Assembly (NCBI RefSeq): GCF_052324685.1
Contig: NC_135222.1
Location: 10,089,873 to 10,153,872 of the forward strand
Length of the DNA: 64,000 nucleotides
From: Brachyhypopomus gauderio
Lineage: Eukaryota > Chordata > Actinopteri > Gymnotiformes > Hypopomidae
Reading direction: 5' to 3'
Part shown: positions 52,570 through 64,000 of the stretch, piece by piece
Numbering within the stretch: the stretch's first letter is position 1
Layout of the letters: every line of letters begins with the position of its first letter
Made by a program: the position numbers and the translations under genes
Notes under the pieces: generated by a model
Databases searched by the model: none
What the model was told of the DNA's origin: nothing
Seen by the model: the letters and a program-made list of their open reading frames with translations, nothing else

Positions 52570-55500
52570 TTCATTTACGTCCTAGTTTCCCGTATTGCCG
52601 AGCCTCCTTTCGTGCATTTATAACGGACATATATGTGTTTCTAAATCGGTTTAGAAGTCAAACTAAACCCGAAGACATCTCATGCAACGACGGCTGGCCG
52701 TGTCTACTTCAAAAGTAACACATCAGCGAAGGGAGAGTTTTCCGTCGCGTAGATTCTGCGTAAATAATTTCGTCAGAAAGGCGACGAGCTGAATCAGCGC
52801 TTTAGCGTCACGTGAGTTAGGTTTGGCCCGGGCGAGAGGAAACTCGAGGATCTCAACGTGAAAATGTGTGTATTTTAACGTTTCTGAAATCGTATTTGGA
52901 CGTAGATCACAGCCCTCAGGCTTCTAACTGAGGAGCAAACACACAGATAATGGATTGAACTGAATGGCATAGTGTTCTGACTGAGGGTCACAGACAGCAA
53001 ATCACAAATTCCCTTACTGTGTACTTCACCAAATGAGCAGAATATTTTCCCTTTGGTGATTAGAATGAGCTTGCAGTGTTTTTTTATGATTGCTAGGATG
53101 TTATGAGCATACTATGAGTATTTTATGTCGAGATGATTTTAAAGAAAAACAAATGTACTGAAATTCCTATGGAAGCAAATCCATCTCACTAGATTTATAT
53201 CTAGATTTATATTTGTATGCAATAAATGCAATGACAAAGTATCACTTTGTCAAATAAATTGGTCCTGGACTCTTATTTTCATTTATGCCATTATCCATAT
53301 CCGTACAGATATACACTCTTGCTACAACCTTTACCTAGATAAGGGACGTAACATATTGAACCCTATTGATGGAATGGCAGGGTTCCTACGGGTCCTTGAA
53401 ATCCTTGAAAGTTTGTGAATATGAAAAAACAAGTTTAAGGCCCTAGAAGGTTTTTGAAAACCGACATAAAAGACAGCTGTCCTTGAAGGTCCTTGAATAT
53501 TTGAGGGGGTTTGAAATTTCACATGGATGAAGACAGCAGTCAAGGAATAGTAGGGCACAGTTGGTAGGAAGTCAATATTTAGAAAAGACTGCTATGAAAA
53601 AGATTATCATGTTTTAAATTTCTCATCTTTTTGTTGAAAAATATGATATGATATGATAGTTGTTATAAAGATTTTAAGAAAGTCTGCAGTGATTCCTTTA
53701 GCATTTATTTAATTAATCAAAAATGTATTTTATATTCAGAGTTGACTGTTTCGATGCCCATGTTAAAAGTGAATCACTGTAACTTAGTTGACTTCAAGTG
53801 TAATGACAAGATTATCACTGATGGTATGAGACAAAATATATAATAGATTCTTTCAAGAAACATCCTAATACAAATTATAAAACCACAATGGCTTGTCAAA
53901 TGGCCCATATCTTCTAAAGTAAAAGAGACTCATTTCAAAATAATAAATAAAATATATCCTGTAGCCATGTTTCTTGAAAGAAGATTTAAACTTGATGTGG
54001 ATTCGTGTAACTTTGTAAGTCAGAAGATGAATTCCAAGAGCATTTGTTTTTTCATGTCAATATTCACAAAGTTTTTGCATGGACACTAGAAACTGGATTA
54101 ATCTCAAACTTAACATTCTTTCTTTTCATACTATTTTACTTTATGCGGAAACCTTAAGTTTGGATTTCTCTGATGCCAGTCGTACTTTTAGCTAAATACC
54201 ACATTCACTACAAGTGGAGTGGTTAAAAGCCTTCTTTTCTCTTTATGAATGAATTAAACTTCATATTACTCTTCATTAAGTAGATAAAAAAACTTGGAAA
54301 ATGCTAGAATCATCTCACACCAGTTTGGTCATTCTCCTGTAGAAAATTTTGTTTGTTTGTTCAGCAGCGAAAGCTAGTGTTTCTTGTATGTAGTTAACGT
54401 ATGTGTAGCCGCTTTACGTGAATGTCACCTTCTCACAGGTGCATTGATAAATTGCCAGTCATGTTGAGTGTGAGTGAAGTTTTCATTGAATCAGCGCTTA
54501 ATGTCATGCACTGAAAATTTCAGGATGCATGTTTTGAAATGACATTCAGTCTTTTGAATTTGCATTGTATTAACATCGTGTTTTGATAACATATTCAGGG
54601 GTAACAGTAGGTAAATGCTGCCAGATGCAGTCCTTGAATTTGAGGAAGTTGGTTCTGGAAAGTCATTTAAAAGTCTTTTAATGGGATGCCTCATATGTGA
54701 GTCAAGCTCATATATGAGACAAGGAAAGTGAGCGAATACTTTTGGCTATATATCTCATTACATAGAACAGGACTGAATTAGTAAAGCTGTTTAAATGTAA
54801 CTATCTATCTAAGTTTCTAGGCCTTAGCTATCGCCCACCTTAGATTTTAGACAGGCTCGATTGCTTTTCCTTAGATTGCTTTTTCCTTATCTGAATTTTG
54901 TAGCCCTATTGCGATTTTTGCGTCTGAATTTTAGCATCTGGATATCAGCAAGTGCATTTTTGTACTCTGAATTTTATAACATTAAAAATGAGTCACAGAA
55001 AAAAGGTTTGAAATCAGAGGCAAAAAATTCAGATGCAAAAAAAAATGCAAAAAAAAAAAATCTGCGCTAAAAATTCAAAGGCAATCTAGTGAGACGGACT
55101 TGGTTCCATGTAGTCCTGTTGCCGTTGTGGCCACAGCTGCAGGAGAGCGGAGTGAGGCGCGTGGCGCACTGACGTGTACGGGCTACGGTGCAAACAGGAA
55201 ATAAAGAGCCTCTGTGACTCAAATAAGCATGCGCTACTTTATCATACCGCACCTAGCGTTGTTATTAGCAAAAGAGGTTGCTTTATCTAATTCTCTTTCG
55301 ACTTTAGGTGTACTCCGTTGTTTCATATCACATATCTCACAAAACGTTTTTATTTCCTAGTTTGGGTGTCAAAAGCTCATAAAAGAAGAAGAAAGTAAAA
55401 TGGTAAATGAAACATTGGAACACCCTCATTAACGCTATCTACAGAAAGTGTAATGTGGTGTAAAGTCGAACGTAACTAGACTTCATATGTAGACATTAAA

Positions 55501-55787
55501 CCCTAAGTATCCGTTTAAAACTCCTGTGAGACGTCGGCGTTCCTACTGCTGTGGTCTTTTTAAAGCGGATCTGTTCCTTATTGTGGATATTGCGTGTCTT
55601 TCACATGATAGTCACGCACTAGTGTCACTAACAAGCGTTTACCTTCCGCCTTTCGTAGCTTGTAGGGGAATCCTGACTTTTACAACGCAGAAGGTGCTTC
55701 ACTCGATGTAAAGGGGAGAACAACTTAATGAATTCCGATAATTCTAAGAGTAAAGTGCACTTTTAGTTAGGTGGCTCGCGTGGTGAA
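52570..55787. other. Intergenic region between divergent tmem208 and carboxypeptidase gene
   Basis: The first 300 bp look like the CpG-rich tmem208 promoter. At 53380-53530 a repeat-like stretch has the repeated word GGTCCTTGAA, echoed at 54630-54660 (CAGTCCTTGAATTTGAGGAA). At 54840-55090 words like CTGAATTTT recur with A-rich inverted counterparts. I could not define element ends. No further exon is supportable. Confidence 0.4.
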
Positions 55788-57592
55788 ATGTGCCGTCTGC
55801 CTATCTTTATCATTTCTTTGCTCGTGGCAACAACATGGGCTATGTACGATCCAGACGAGGTGACAAATCTTCCGGGCATGTCTTTTACACCAAATTATCG
55901 GCAGTGGTCGGGATATCTAAAAGCCAGCCATGGAAAGTTCTTGCATTATTGGTGAGTTTATCAATATTGACTAGACTGTAGCATCTTTCCTTGCACAGCT
56001 GATGGACCTCTGTATGACACGTTCTGTTTCTCTGGAAATCTTGTGTTCTTCACAACAATTGTCACTACAGCCTGTATCTGCACACTGCAGATATCACACA
56101 CACACATTTATACAGGTCCATATCAAACAAAATTAACTTTCATATAGTTTAGATTCATTGCACACCAACTGAAATATTTTAGGTCTTTTATTGTTTTAAT
56201 AATGATTATTTTGGCATACAGCTCATGAAAACCCAAAATTCCTATCTCACACAATTAGCACATCATGAAAAGGTTCTCTAAACGAGCTATTAACCTAATC
56301 ATCTGAACGAACAAATTAACTCAACACCTGCAAAAGATTCCTGAGGCATTTAAAAACTCCCAGCCTGGTTCATTACTCAAAACCGCAATCATAGGTAAGA
56401 CTGCTGACCTGACCGCTGTCCAGAAGGCCATCATTGACACCCTCAAGCAAGAGGGTAACATACAGAAAGACATTTCTGAAGAAATAGGCTGTTCCCAGAG
56501 TGCTGTATTAAAGCACCTCCGTGGGAAGGAAAAAGTGTGGCACAAAACGTTGCACAACGAGAAGAGGTGACCGGACCCTGAGGAAGATTGCGGAGAAGGG
56601 CCGATTCCAGACCTTGGGTGACCTGCGGAAGCAGTGGACTGAGTCTGGAGAAGAAACATCCAGAGCCACCGTACACAGGCGTGTGCAGAAAATGGGCTAC
56701 AGGTGCCGCATTCCCCAGGTCAAGACACTTTTGAACCAGAAACAGCGGCAGAAGCGCCTGACCTGGGCTACGGAGAAGCAGCACTGCAAATGTTGCATGT
56801 CATCCGGAAATCAAGGTGCCAGAGTCTGGAGGAAGACTGGGGAGAAGGAAATGCCAAAATGCCTGAAGTCCAGTGTCAAGAATCCACAGTCAATGATGGT
56901 CTGGGGTGCCATGTTAGCTGCTGGTGTTGATCCACTGTGTTTTATCAAGGGCAGGGTCAATGCAGCTAGCTATCAGGAGATTTTGGAGCACTTCATGCTT
57001 CTATCTGCTGAAAAGATTTATGGAGATGAAGATTTCATTTTTTAGCATGACCTGGCACCTGCTCACAGTGCCAAAACCACTGGCAAATGGTTTACTGACC
57101 GTGATATTACTGTGCTCAACTGGCCTGCCAATTCTCCTGACCTGAACCCCATAGAGAATCTGTGGGATATTGTGAAGAGAAAGTTGAGAGACGCAAAACC
57201 CAACACTCTGGATGAGCTTAAGGCCGCTATCGAAGCATCCTGGGCCTCCTTAACATCTCACCAGTGCCACAGGCTGATTGTCTCCATGCCACGCCACATT
57301 GAAGCAGTTATTTCTGCAAAAGGATTCCCAACTAAGTATTGAGTGCATAACTGAACATAATTATTTGAAGGTTGACTTTTTTTGTATTAAAAACACTTTT
57401 CTTTTATTGGTCGGATGAAATATGCTTAGTTTGTTTTTTCTTTTTTGCCAAAATCATCAATATTAAAACAATAAAAGGCTTGAACTACTTCAATTGTGTG
57501 TAATGAATCTAAAATATAGGAAAGTCTAATGTTTATCAGTACATTACAGAAAATAATTAACTTCATCACAATATGCTAATTTTTTGAGAGGG

Positions 57593-57628
<36 letters not shown>

Positions 57629-60600
57629 ATATGTATAGATATATATAATGTACATATGTATGTGCATGTTGTAGTGAAGATGTAATCAAAACATGTTTGT
57701 GTTTTAGGTTTGTGACGTCACAGAGTGATCCTCTGAAAGATCCTGTAGTGTTGTGGCTTAATGGGGGGCCTGGATGCAGCTCACTGGATGGCTTTCTGTC
57801 AGAGAATGGCCCATTTCATGTGAGTAAAAGTCAAGCCAAAAACATTTCCAATGCTAAGTCTCCCAGACTTTTTATTGCAGTCATTTATTTTAGTATTTAA
57901 AATAAATATTGCAGTCATTTAACAAGATGGTGATGATCAACTAAAACCTGTGAGACTATGCATTGTCAGGTGAACGATGATGGAGACACCCTTTATAAGA
58001 ATGAATTCAGCTGGAATAGGATTGCTAACATGCTTTATCTGGAGTCTCCTGCTGGAGTAGGATACTCTTATTCAGATGACGAGCAGTATGCAACTAATGA
58101 TGATCAGGTAAAGATAATAAAAGAGAATAACCGAAGCCTGTATACACACGTGTACACATCATAACTGTCCTTGTTTCTGATCTGTTCTGTTTCAGGTGGC
58201 AGAAGACAACTATTTGGCATTGCAGAGCTTCTTTACCAAGTTTCCCAATTTTACCCAGAATGAATTTTTTATTTTTGGCGAGAGTTATGGAGGCATTTAT
58301 GCTCCGACACTTAGCCTGCAGGTTGCCCTGGGAGGAAAACTCAAAGTGAACTTTCAGGTAAAAGGAAGCACTGCAAAATGTGCATTATTTGTGCAGTGTA
58401 AGCACTGAATGTAATCTTTAGTCCCCACACAGCTGTACAGCTGAGGCCTACCACTGGGGAGGCTAGTGAGCAGCTATATACAGTGGGGAAAATAAGTATT
58501 TAGTCAGTCACCAATTGTGCAAGTTCTCCCACTTAAAAAGATGAGAGAGGCCGGTAATTGACATCATAGGTAGACCTCAACTACCATACTACTAACTACC
58601 AACCTCTGAACCATAATGGAAGAACAATCTTCACTTGTGTAGTATATTTAACCCAGGCATAATTATTAAAATGATATGCATTCGTTAAATATAGTATAGT
58701 ATTTGATCTTCAAAGGTGTTTTGAGACATACCAAGGCAGTCTTGAAGAATACATCACTAGAAGAATAACTTGTATTACTGTTTTAATAACAAGTCAAATT
58801 ATTTTTGTAGTTCATACTAAATAAAAAAATAGCCAATTTGGTGTAGTCAGAATTTTTTTATAAGTACTTGTATCATGTGACAAACATTCTGTAGGGCACA
58901 TTTATGGCTAGGCTGGCTGTTGTCTTGAGTTTTACCTTGAGCTCTTGGGGCATTGTTTGCTAGTGTTTTTGTAATTTTGATGTGTTTTGTTTTTATGCTG
59001 TGTTCATTTGCAGGGCTTTGCTGTTGGGAATGGTATTACCAGCTTTCCTCTTAATGACCAGTCCCTTGTCTATTTTGGTTACTACCATGGCCTGTTTGGA
59101 GAAGAGTAAGCTCTGGTATTTTTATACAGACTTGAGAAAGTTTGTGAATTTATCCATATCATTTTGAACCCACATATAGCTGGTAAAATAGAATAAGATG
59201 GCATTTAGTTTACAACATAGATGTGGACTTAAGTCACAAGATTTCAAAGTTGACGTAATCACAATATAGGAACTAGACTTTAATATTAGTAAATTTGACT
59301 AGGATTTGAGCCTAATAATTTGAAAAGACTAGCTGTATTTGACATAATTATTAGCTATAGTTATTTGCCATCTACCTTGTTGGATACACACGAGGTGCCT
59401 TCCTCAGCTACCTTAACAGGTAGCTGGAGCCTTAGGCCAGGAGCAGATGTCATCAGGTGGTGTCCAACCTTCTCTGGGTGTTTCGGCCCTAACCACAACA
59501 CCCTCCAGTTGGTGGGCCCACAATGAGTGGCCAGCTCACTGCCCATCTACTCCTTGCTTCCAGCTTTCCTCCTCTCTCTTGCTCCAAATTCAGCATGAGG
59601 CACGTTCTGCCTCCTCCCCCATCCTGCGAGCTGCTTGCTTTTTACTGTTCTCATTCATTACTATGGCAGAAAGTAATTCCATGCAGACCTTGCTGGAAAG
59701 CCTCTGCACCCTGTCTCCACAGGGAAGACCCATGCCTGCCAGCCTCTATCACGGCAGTCTTGGGCCAGCTGTTGGTACTTTGCAGTCTTAACAGTCTTAG
59801 ATGACCACAGCACTATGTCAGGGCAGAGGGATTTTTGCACCACTTCTGGAAACTACAGCCTCCTCCCAAGATCCACTCTCATCTGCCAGGAACTTGCGGT
59901 GTGGAGAATGCTAGTTCTTTCCTTTTGGTGGTTTGTGCAGGTCTAGCTCCTTCCTTAACGAAGGTGATGGCTCTCTGTGAGGTTGTATGGGCTGGTCTCT
60001 TCTTGACCCTCTCCCGCTCTATGGTGTCTGCCAATGAGAGGAGTACTTTGTCGTGGCACCATCTATACCGCCCCTGGGTTAAAGGTTTTTTTCACTCAGA
60101 CAGTATATGGGCCAAGGTCCCCCTCTTGTCGCAGAGCTTACAAAGCGGATCCTCTCTTGGACCCCACCTGTGCAGATGCACTGGGGAGGGGAGGGTGTCA
60201 AACAGACCGTAATAGGAAGGGGATGCGATAAGGTTCCAGGCGCCACAGATCCCTCCATGTGACTTTACGCCTGGGCAAGTCCCATTTTTGTCCTGGCTCC
60301 CTGGGAACCTTGCTGCACTGCTCTGGCTACTCGCTTCTCCTCCTCTCTGCTCCTTACTTCTGCTTGCACCATGCCTCTCCTGGTTTCTGTGTTTGCACCT
60401 CCCCAGGTTTGGAACTGTGCATAGCCAAGGCCTTGTCGGCGGATGCACTGGTTGCTAACTATATCCTGCAGCTTCAAAGAGCTGACCACCTGTTCCACCA
60501 CTGTGTTGGCAGCCCACTTGCATCCAGCTTGTCTGATGAGGTCGTCGTTGGAGTCCCTCAGACTTAGGACAACTCTGCATTTCGCCACTTTGTTGTACTC

Positions 60601-63600
60601 TACTACTGAAGACGGGGAGTTGCAGTTGACCCGACCTGATGTAAAGGCCCACTGATGAGAAGCTTGGTGGAATGCCCAGCCACCTCTGCAGGTGCTTGTT
60701 GGTCCTTCTCTCAATGGTCTCGATGGTAGTCATGGGAAACTCGTAGACTGTGAGTAGCCAGAGGAGCCTGGGCAAGAGGCCGAGTTGATACAGCCAGGTC
60801 TTAAACTTGCCAGGGAGTAAAGACTTGTCAATCTTCTTCAGCCACTCCTCGGTCTGCTTCACCGCCTCAGCAACATTGGCACCATCTGTCAGTGATGCGT
60901 TAAACCCCTTTCCCAGGCATTTTACTGAGTTGCCCTTGATGGATGGTTTTTGTTGGCATAGAAGAGACTTTGTGAAGCTGTATGGGTCCTTCACAAACTG
61001 AGCTCCTCTCTTCTCTTTCTTCCAACACTGCTTCTGGATATGCCCTGCTCTCCTGACCCTGCATAGTTGTTCCCGGAGTTTACTTGTTAGGTCTTTGATA
61101 CCTTCCTTCTCGGTCGGTGAGATGGTCTTGAAACTCTTGTTGAGGGCTTTTATCTCACTTATTTGGCTCCTCCTGTAGTTGATGCTGGCCTTTCTGCACA
61201 ATCGTGCCAAACCGTTCCTTGACGAGGTTGTACACTATGGTTGTTAGTGCATCGATCTTTCTATGAGCGGAGCCTGATACAGTTGCTTTCAATATGCCTT
61301 CGAGGTCGTCTTCCAGCTGTATCCAAGCATTATTGTCTGCCACTGTAGGCCAATGAATCATCTCTCACCTTGCCAGGTGGATTGGGGTGTTTGGAAGGGG
61401 ATTCACATGAGTTGGTCTCTGGTGCTGGGGCAGTTCAGTCGCGGAGAGATCTTAAGTACTGTGGGGTGCTTCCTGGCTGGAGTTCTCCTTCGTCTGACCA
61501 GACTTTGGGTCTGTGTGCTGCTCCTGGGATGCTGATGTTCTGCACTTTAACCTGCTCCTTGCATCTTCCTGCAGTGGCACCTAACAGTGTAGTCCACTCC
61601 AGTGTAGATTCAGTGTAGATTGCTTGAGCTTTGTCATAGTCATGTACCGTGTCGTGGCCGATACCGATGTGTTCATCCCATTTGAGACTGAGCTTGGGTG
61701 GTGCCCTCTTACACACCGATGTCCTGCACACCGGATTGCTAGAGATAGCACTAGAACATTTTGGATGTACCTGTTCTGAAGGGGGCAGAGAGGGATAGAA
61801 ACTAACTTTCTTAGATAATCAGTTCCAATTACAGACATTACACAGTTATCAACAAGAAGAAAAGCAAGTATTAAACCACATTAAGGATATATTGTAAAAA
61901 TATAAAATGCCATGTTTGTTGCAGTGTCATTCCATTTGGTGTAAAACACACACTAACAGGTTAAAGATTCTAAACTTAGGACTTGGAGTTTTCATTGTAG
62001 TTGCATAAATTTGCACTGAATTGTTCTCTCTAACATTATGCCGTTGCTTGTAGGCTGTGGAAGGAGCTGAAAGACAACTGTTGCAAGAATGGAGTCTGTA
62101 ACTTCTATAACAACACTGAAGAAGCTTGCTCTGTTTCGGTAACACATTCACACGTACACAAGCATGCATGTAAAAGGTTCACTACAAAGGACACTTGAAA
62201 TGCTCAGTAATTTTTTTTTTTTTTTTTTTTTTTTTCCTAGAGAATTCTGGATTCATTAAAGCAAATATCTAGTTTAATTGACAGCATGCAAGTGAACATA
62301 TATTCAATAAGTGGAAAATAGTCTCAGTGACTGCCTTGGGCTCTGTAATAAGCAACATAACACTGTCTGGATGTATTAACCAATTGGGAAACCTCTCCAG
62401 ACAGATCCTCCCTGCCTGTCAATTATTTTGTGTATGCACACATGATAAACAAGAGTATACATAAGAATGAGAATAGGGAGTTTGAGACATTTTCAATAGA
62501 AGGAAAGGAAGTGAGCCTTGAGTCTAATTCAGGTCAAAGTCATCAACTCTAAAAATTGATTATACCAGCTTTAATGTGCAGTGATCTAGATTACACTCTA
62601 CCCTTTTTTTTTTAATAGAGTTGGCCTTTGGACTGTCACTTAAGCATGTCTGTATGTTGTGTGCCTTCCAGGTGGCACAGGCATTTGGCATTGTCTATAG
62701 TTCTGGACTGAACATGTATGCTCTGTATCTGGATTGTGCGGGTGGGGTCAAGTCTCACAGACTCTATGAAAGAACAATGCTCCTCCTTTACAAGAACTAC
62801 AGGAAGCACTGGAGGATAAATAATGTGAGTCCTAACTCATCCTGCAAGCACACATCATAACCACAACAGTATGGTCTATTTAGCATTTGTTGTTTGAACA
62901 GTACCTGACAATACGTGTTTGCTTATATCTGACTCAAGATTTTCTAGTTGTTTTATTTATTTATTTATTTATTTGCTATTCAACTAACTGGTTGAATGCA
63001 TAGCAAAACTTAGCGCATAGCACAACCATAGTTGGCCTGTTTTACAACAATAGCTCACCACTTTGTCAACCCAGGGGTAATTCAGGTCTAGCTCTCAACA
63101 TGTGCATTTAAATGATTGTAGTTTTCAAGAAATATATAGATACGCTGACAGTTTATTAGATTAGTTGACAAAGGAGGAGCCATGTATCATGTAAAAGACT
63201 GTAAATATGATTAATGTATGTGAACATGTATGAATGGTAGGCCTATAGCTAGTCTCTGGCAATTATAACAGCTAAAAATTATATTGAGAGCTGGAAGCAA
63301 ATTACTCGCATGTTATGCATAGTCAGGGCCACGTTTATCAACAAAATGAAGATTATTCAGCAGGCAGGTTGATATTGAGGGGAAAATAGTGCTTAATGAG
63401 ACTTAATTTAGAACTCTGCCAGATGAGGCTTAAAATGTGTATTTCACCAGATTTGTATAGTGTGGCTTCATTTTCACCCCACATTCTGCATACACATTTA
63501 AATGTAACACTTTCCCTCATGTCACTCTTCTGACCTTTTTTTGATACACATTGGACTTATTACCAGCCCCCTGGTCTCAGCTGGGACACATTCATTCTTC

Positions 63601-64000
63601 CCAGGCCTGTGCGATGCCACATGTGGCTACAGGTGTATCCTTACATCTTAAATCGTTTGTTTAGCTATCAGGAAGTGATCCAGTACTTGGTGGGGTGCCT
63701 CCATGCCTCAACAGCACAGCTCAAATGAACTGGCTAAACCGAGGAGATGTTAGGAAGGCCCTCCACATCCCTGACATACTGCCATCATGGGACATTTGCA
63801 GGTAAACATGCATCTAGAAACTGATTTGGATGTTTATTCTCCCTCTGACATATTTATGGAAGTAATCTCGTCTTGCATGTGTCATTTCACAATAACTCAT
63901 AGTTGTTGTTATTATGTGCAGTGATGTGGTTGGAAGCCATTATCAGACTCTATACACTACAGTTAAAAGTGTATACGAGAAGCTCATGACTTTAGGTCTG
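55788..64000 (+). CDS. ctsa-like: Cathepsin A-like lysosomal serine carboxypeptidase, 3' end beyond the window
   Basis: Peptidase family S10. The human counterpart, lysosomal protective protein, removes C-terminal residues and stabilises beta-galactosidase and neuraminidase 1 in lysosomes. Exons: 55788-55951, 57708-57819, 57970-58107, 58196-58357, 59014-59105, 62054-62138, 62672-62824, 63665-63801 and 63922 onward. All phases join, giving about 374 codons so far of roughly 470-480 expected.
Residues 1-18 form a signal peptide ([18 protein letters not shown]). [14 protein letters not shown] (oxyanion region), [13 protein letters not shown] and the nucleophile motif GESYGG (Ser168) are intact. 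Cys pairs NCCKNGVC and DCAGG are kept. The catalytic Asp and His lie past the right edge. Divergence in the N-terminal region from typical fish Ctsa suggests a paralogue, so the symbol is tentative. Introns 1, 4 and 5 hold transposon insertions. Confidence 0.92.
56219..57594 (+). mobile_element. Tc1-like transposon with largely readable transposase
   Basis: It starts after TA at 56217-56218 with CAGCTCATGAAAACCCAAAA. The right end (TATGCTAATTTTTTGAGAGG) runs into a TG microsatellite and has lost its terminal bases. The plus strand gives an N-terminal helix-turn-helix part ([20 protein letters not shown], about 56405-56465). A frame change follows near 56550. Then comes an open stretch to 57042 with [19 protein letters not shown] and [22 protein letters not shown] at 57043 stands where Gln is expected before HDLAPAHS, and translation continues to [19 protein letters not shown] and a stop near 57340. 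The first SDES catalytic block is deleted (near 56790), so it is inactive. It lies in intron 1 of the carboxypeptidase gene. Confidence 0.9.
57592..57650. repeat. (TG)n(TATG)n microsatellite
   Basis: TG repeat passing into TATG/TATA units at the right end of the Tc1 copy. It ends about 60 bp before the exon 2 acceptor at 57707. Confidence 0.9.
58481..58585 (+). mobile_element. Tc1-family terminal fragment
   Basis: CAGTGGGGAAAATAAGTATT, followed by the CCAATTGTGCAAGTTCTCCC block, is the end of an abundant fish Tc1 family. It is preceded by TA. Only about 100 bp of one end is present, with no transposase. Located in the intron between exons 4 and 5 of the carboxypeptidase gene. Confidence 0.75.
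59361..61838 (-). mobile_element. R2/NeSL-type non-LTR retrotransposon, internally deleted
   Basis: Minus-strand frames follow the order of a fish non-LTR element with a restriction-like endonuclease.
- 61361-61155: [20 protein letters not shown].
- 61210-60900: a pre-RT segment, ending in PYSFTKSLL near 60960.
- The frame then jumps directly to the thumb region ([19 protein letters not shown], then [15 protein letters not shown]). The reverse transcriptase core with its catalytic Asp pair is absent.
- 60150-60100: a Cys-Cys-His knuckle, [16 protein letters not shown].
- 59843-59661: a degenerate endonuclease region, [20 protein letters not shown]. The strongly conserved acidic block after LWS is missing.
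It lies in intron 5 of the carboxypeptidase gene, antisense to it. It is not autonomous. Confidence 0.82.
62211..62237. repeat. Poly-T tract
   Basis: About 27 T residues in the intron between exons 6 and 7 of the carboxypeptidase gene. It could be the A-tail of an antisense retroelement, but no body is recognisable beside it. Confidence 0.7.
62825..63664. other. Carboxypeptidase intron 7
   Basis: An 840-bp intron with a (TTTA)n microsatellite at 62949-62973 and otherwise no feature. The acceptor is the TTTAG ending at 63664. The more downstream CAG at 63669-63671 would break the reading frame. Confidence 0.6.

Noticed and set aside
55790..55981. Open frame starting [10 protein letters not shown] at the carboxypeptidase first exon
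   Set aside because: It is out of frame. The ATG at 55788 gives a signal peptide and the conserved carboxypeptidase N-terminus, and its phase fits exon 2.
60092..60714. Overlapping long frames on both strands in carboxypeptidase intron 5
   Set aside because: The minus-strand frames are parts of the R2/NeSL-type element. The plus-strand frames are their shadows, and not independent genes.

Overview
The window is nuclear DNA from a bony fish, most likely a teleost. Genes are split into short exons with GT-AG introns. Intergenic DNA is AT-rich and filled with fish-type repeats: Tc1-like elements, hAT and Mutator-like MITEs, an L2-type LINE tail and SINE tails. The protein-coding exons read as vertebrate orthologues.

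Layout. From 1 to about 10 kb I see no coding gene, only repeats: two inverted copies of one TA-flanked MITE and two Tc1 relics. At 10.3-11.5 kb lies a CpG-richer, promoter-like stretch with no assignable gene. A 573-bp Mutator-like MITE (11923-12495) and a pair of hAT insertions at one target (17020-18119) follow. From 20.5 to 27 kb is a decayed M1-family aminopeptidase on the plus strand, with frameshifts and no catalytic exons. Then come four recognisable genes: serf2 (minus, 29939-31368, 59 aa), katnb1 (plus, coding 35940-48525, 687 aa in 19 coding exons), tmem208 (minus, 49952-52569, 170 aa) and a cathepsin A-like serine carboxypeptidase (plus, from 55788, running off the right edge after about 374 codons). 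serf2 and katnb1 are head to head, katnb1 and tmem208 tail to tail, tmem208 and the carboxypeptidase head to head.

The genes are unrelated housekeeping functions (protein aggregation factor, microtubule severing, ER membrane protein targeting, lysosomal protease) and show no operon-like link. I found no new multi-gene system. The main points of interest are splicing oddities in katnb1 (a UG-repeat 3' splice site before an in-frame exon and a probable GC-AG intron), a perfect 20-bp-arm palindrome in its promoter, and several well-preserved transposon signatures. Exon boundaries were placed by hand from splice sites, reading phase and family alignment from memory. All phases of the four gene models join without a frameshift.
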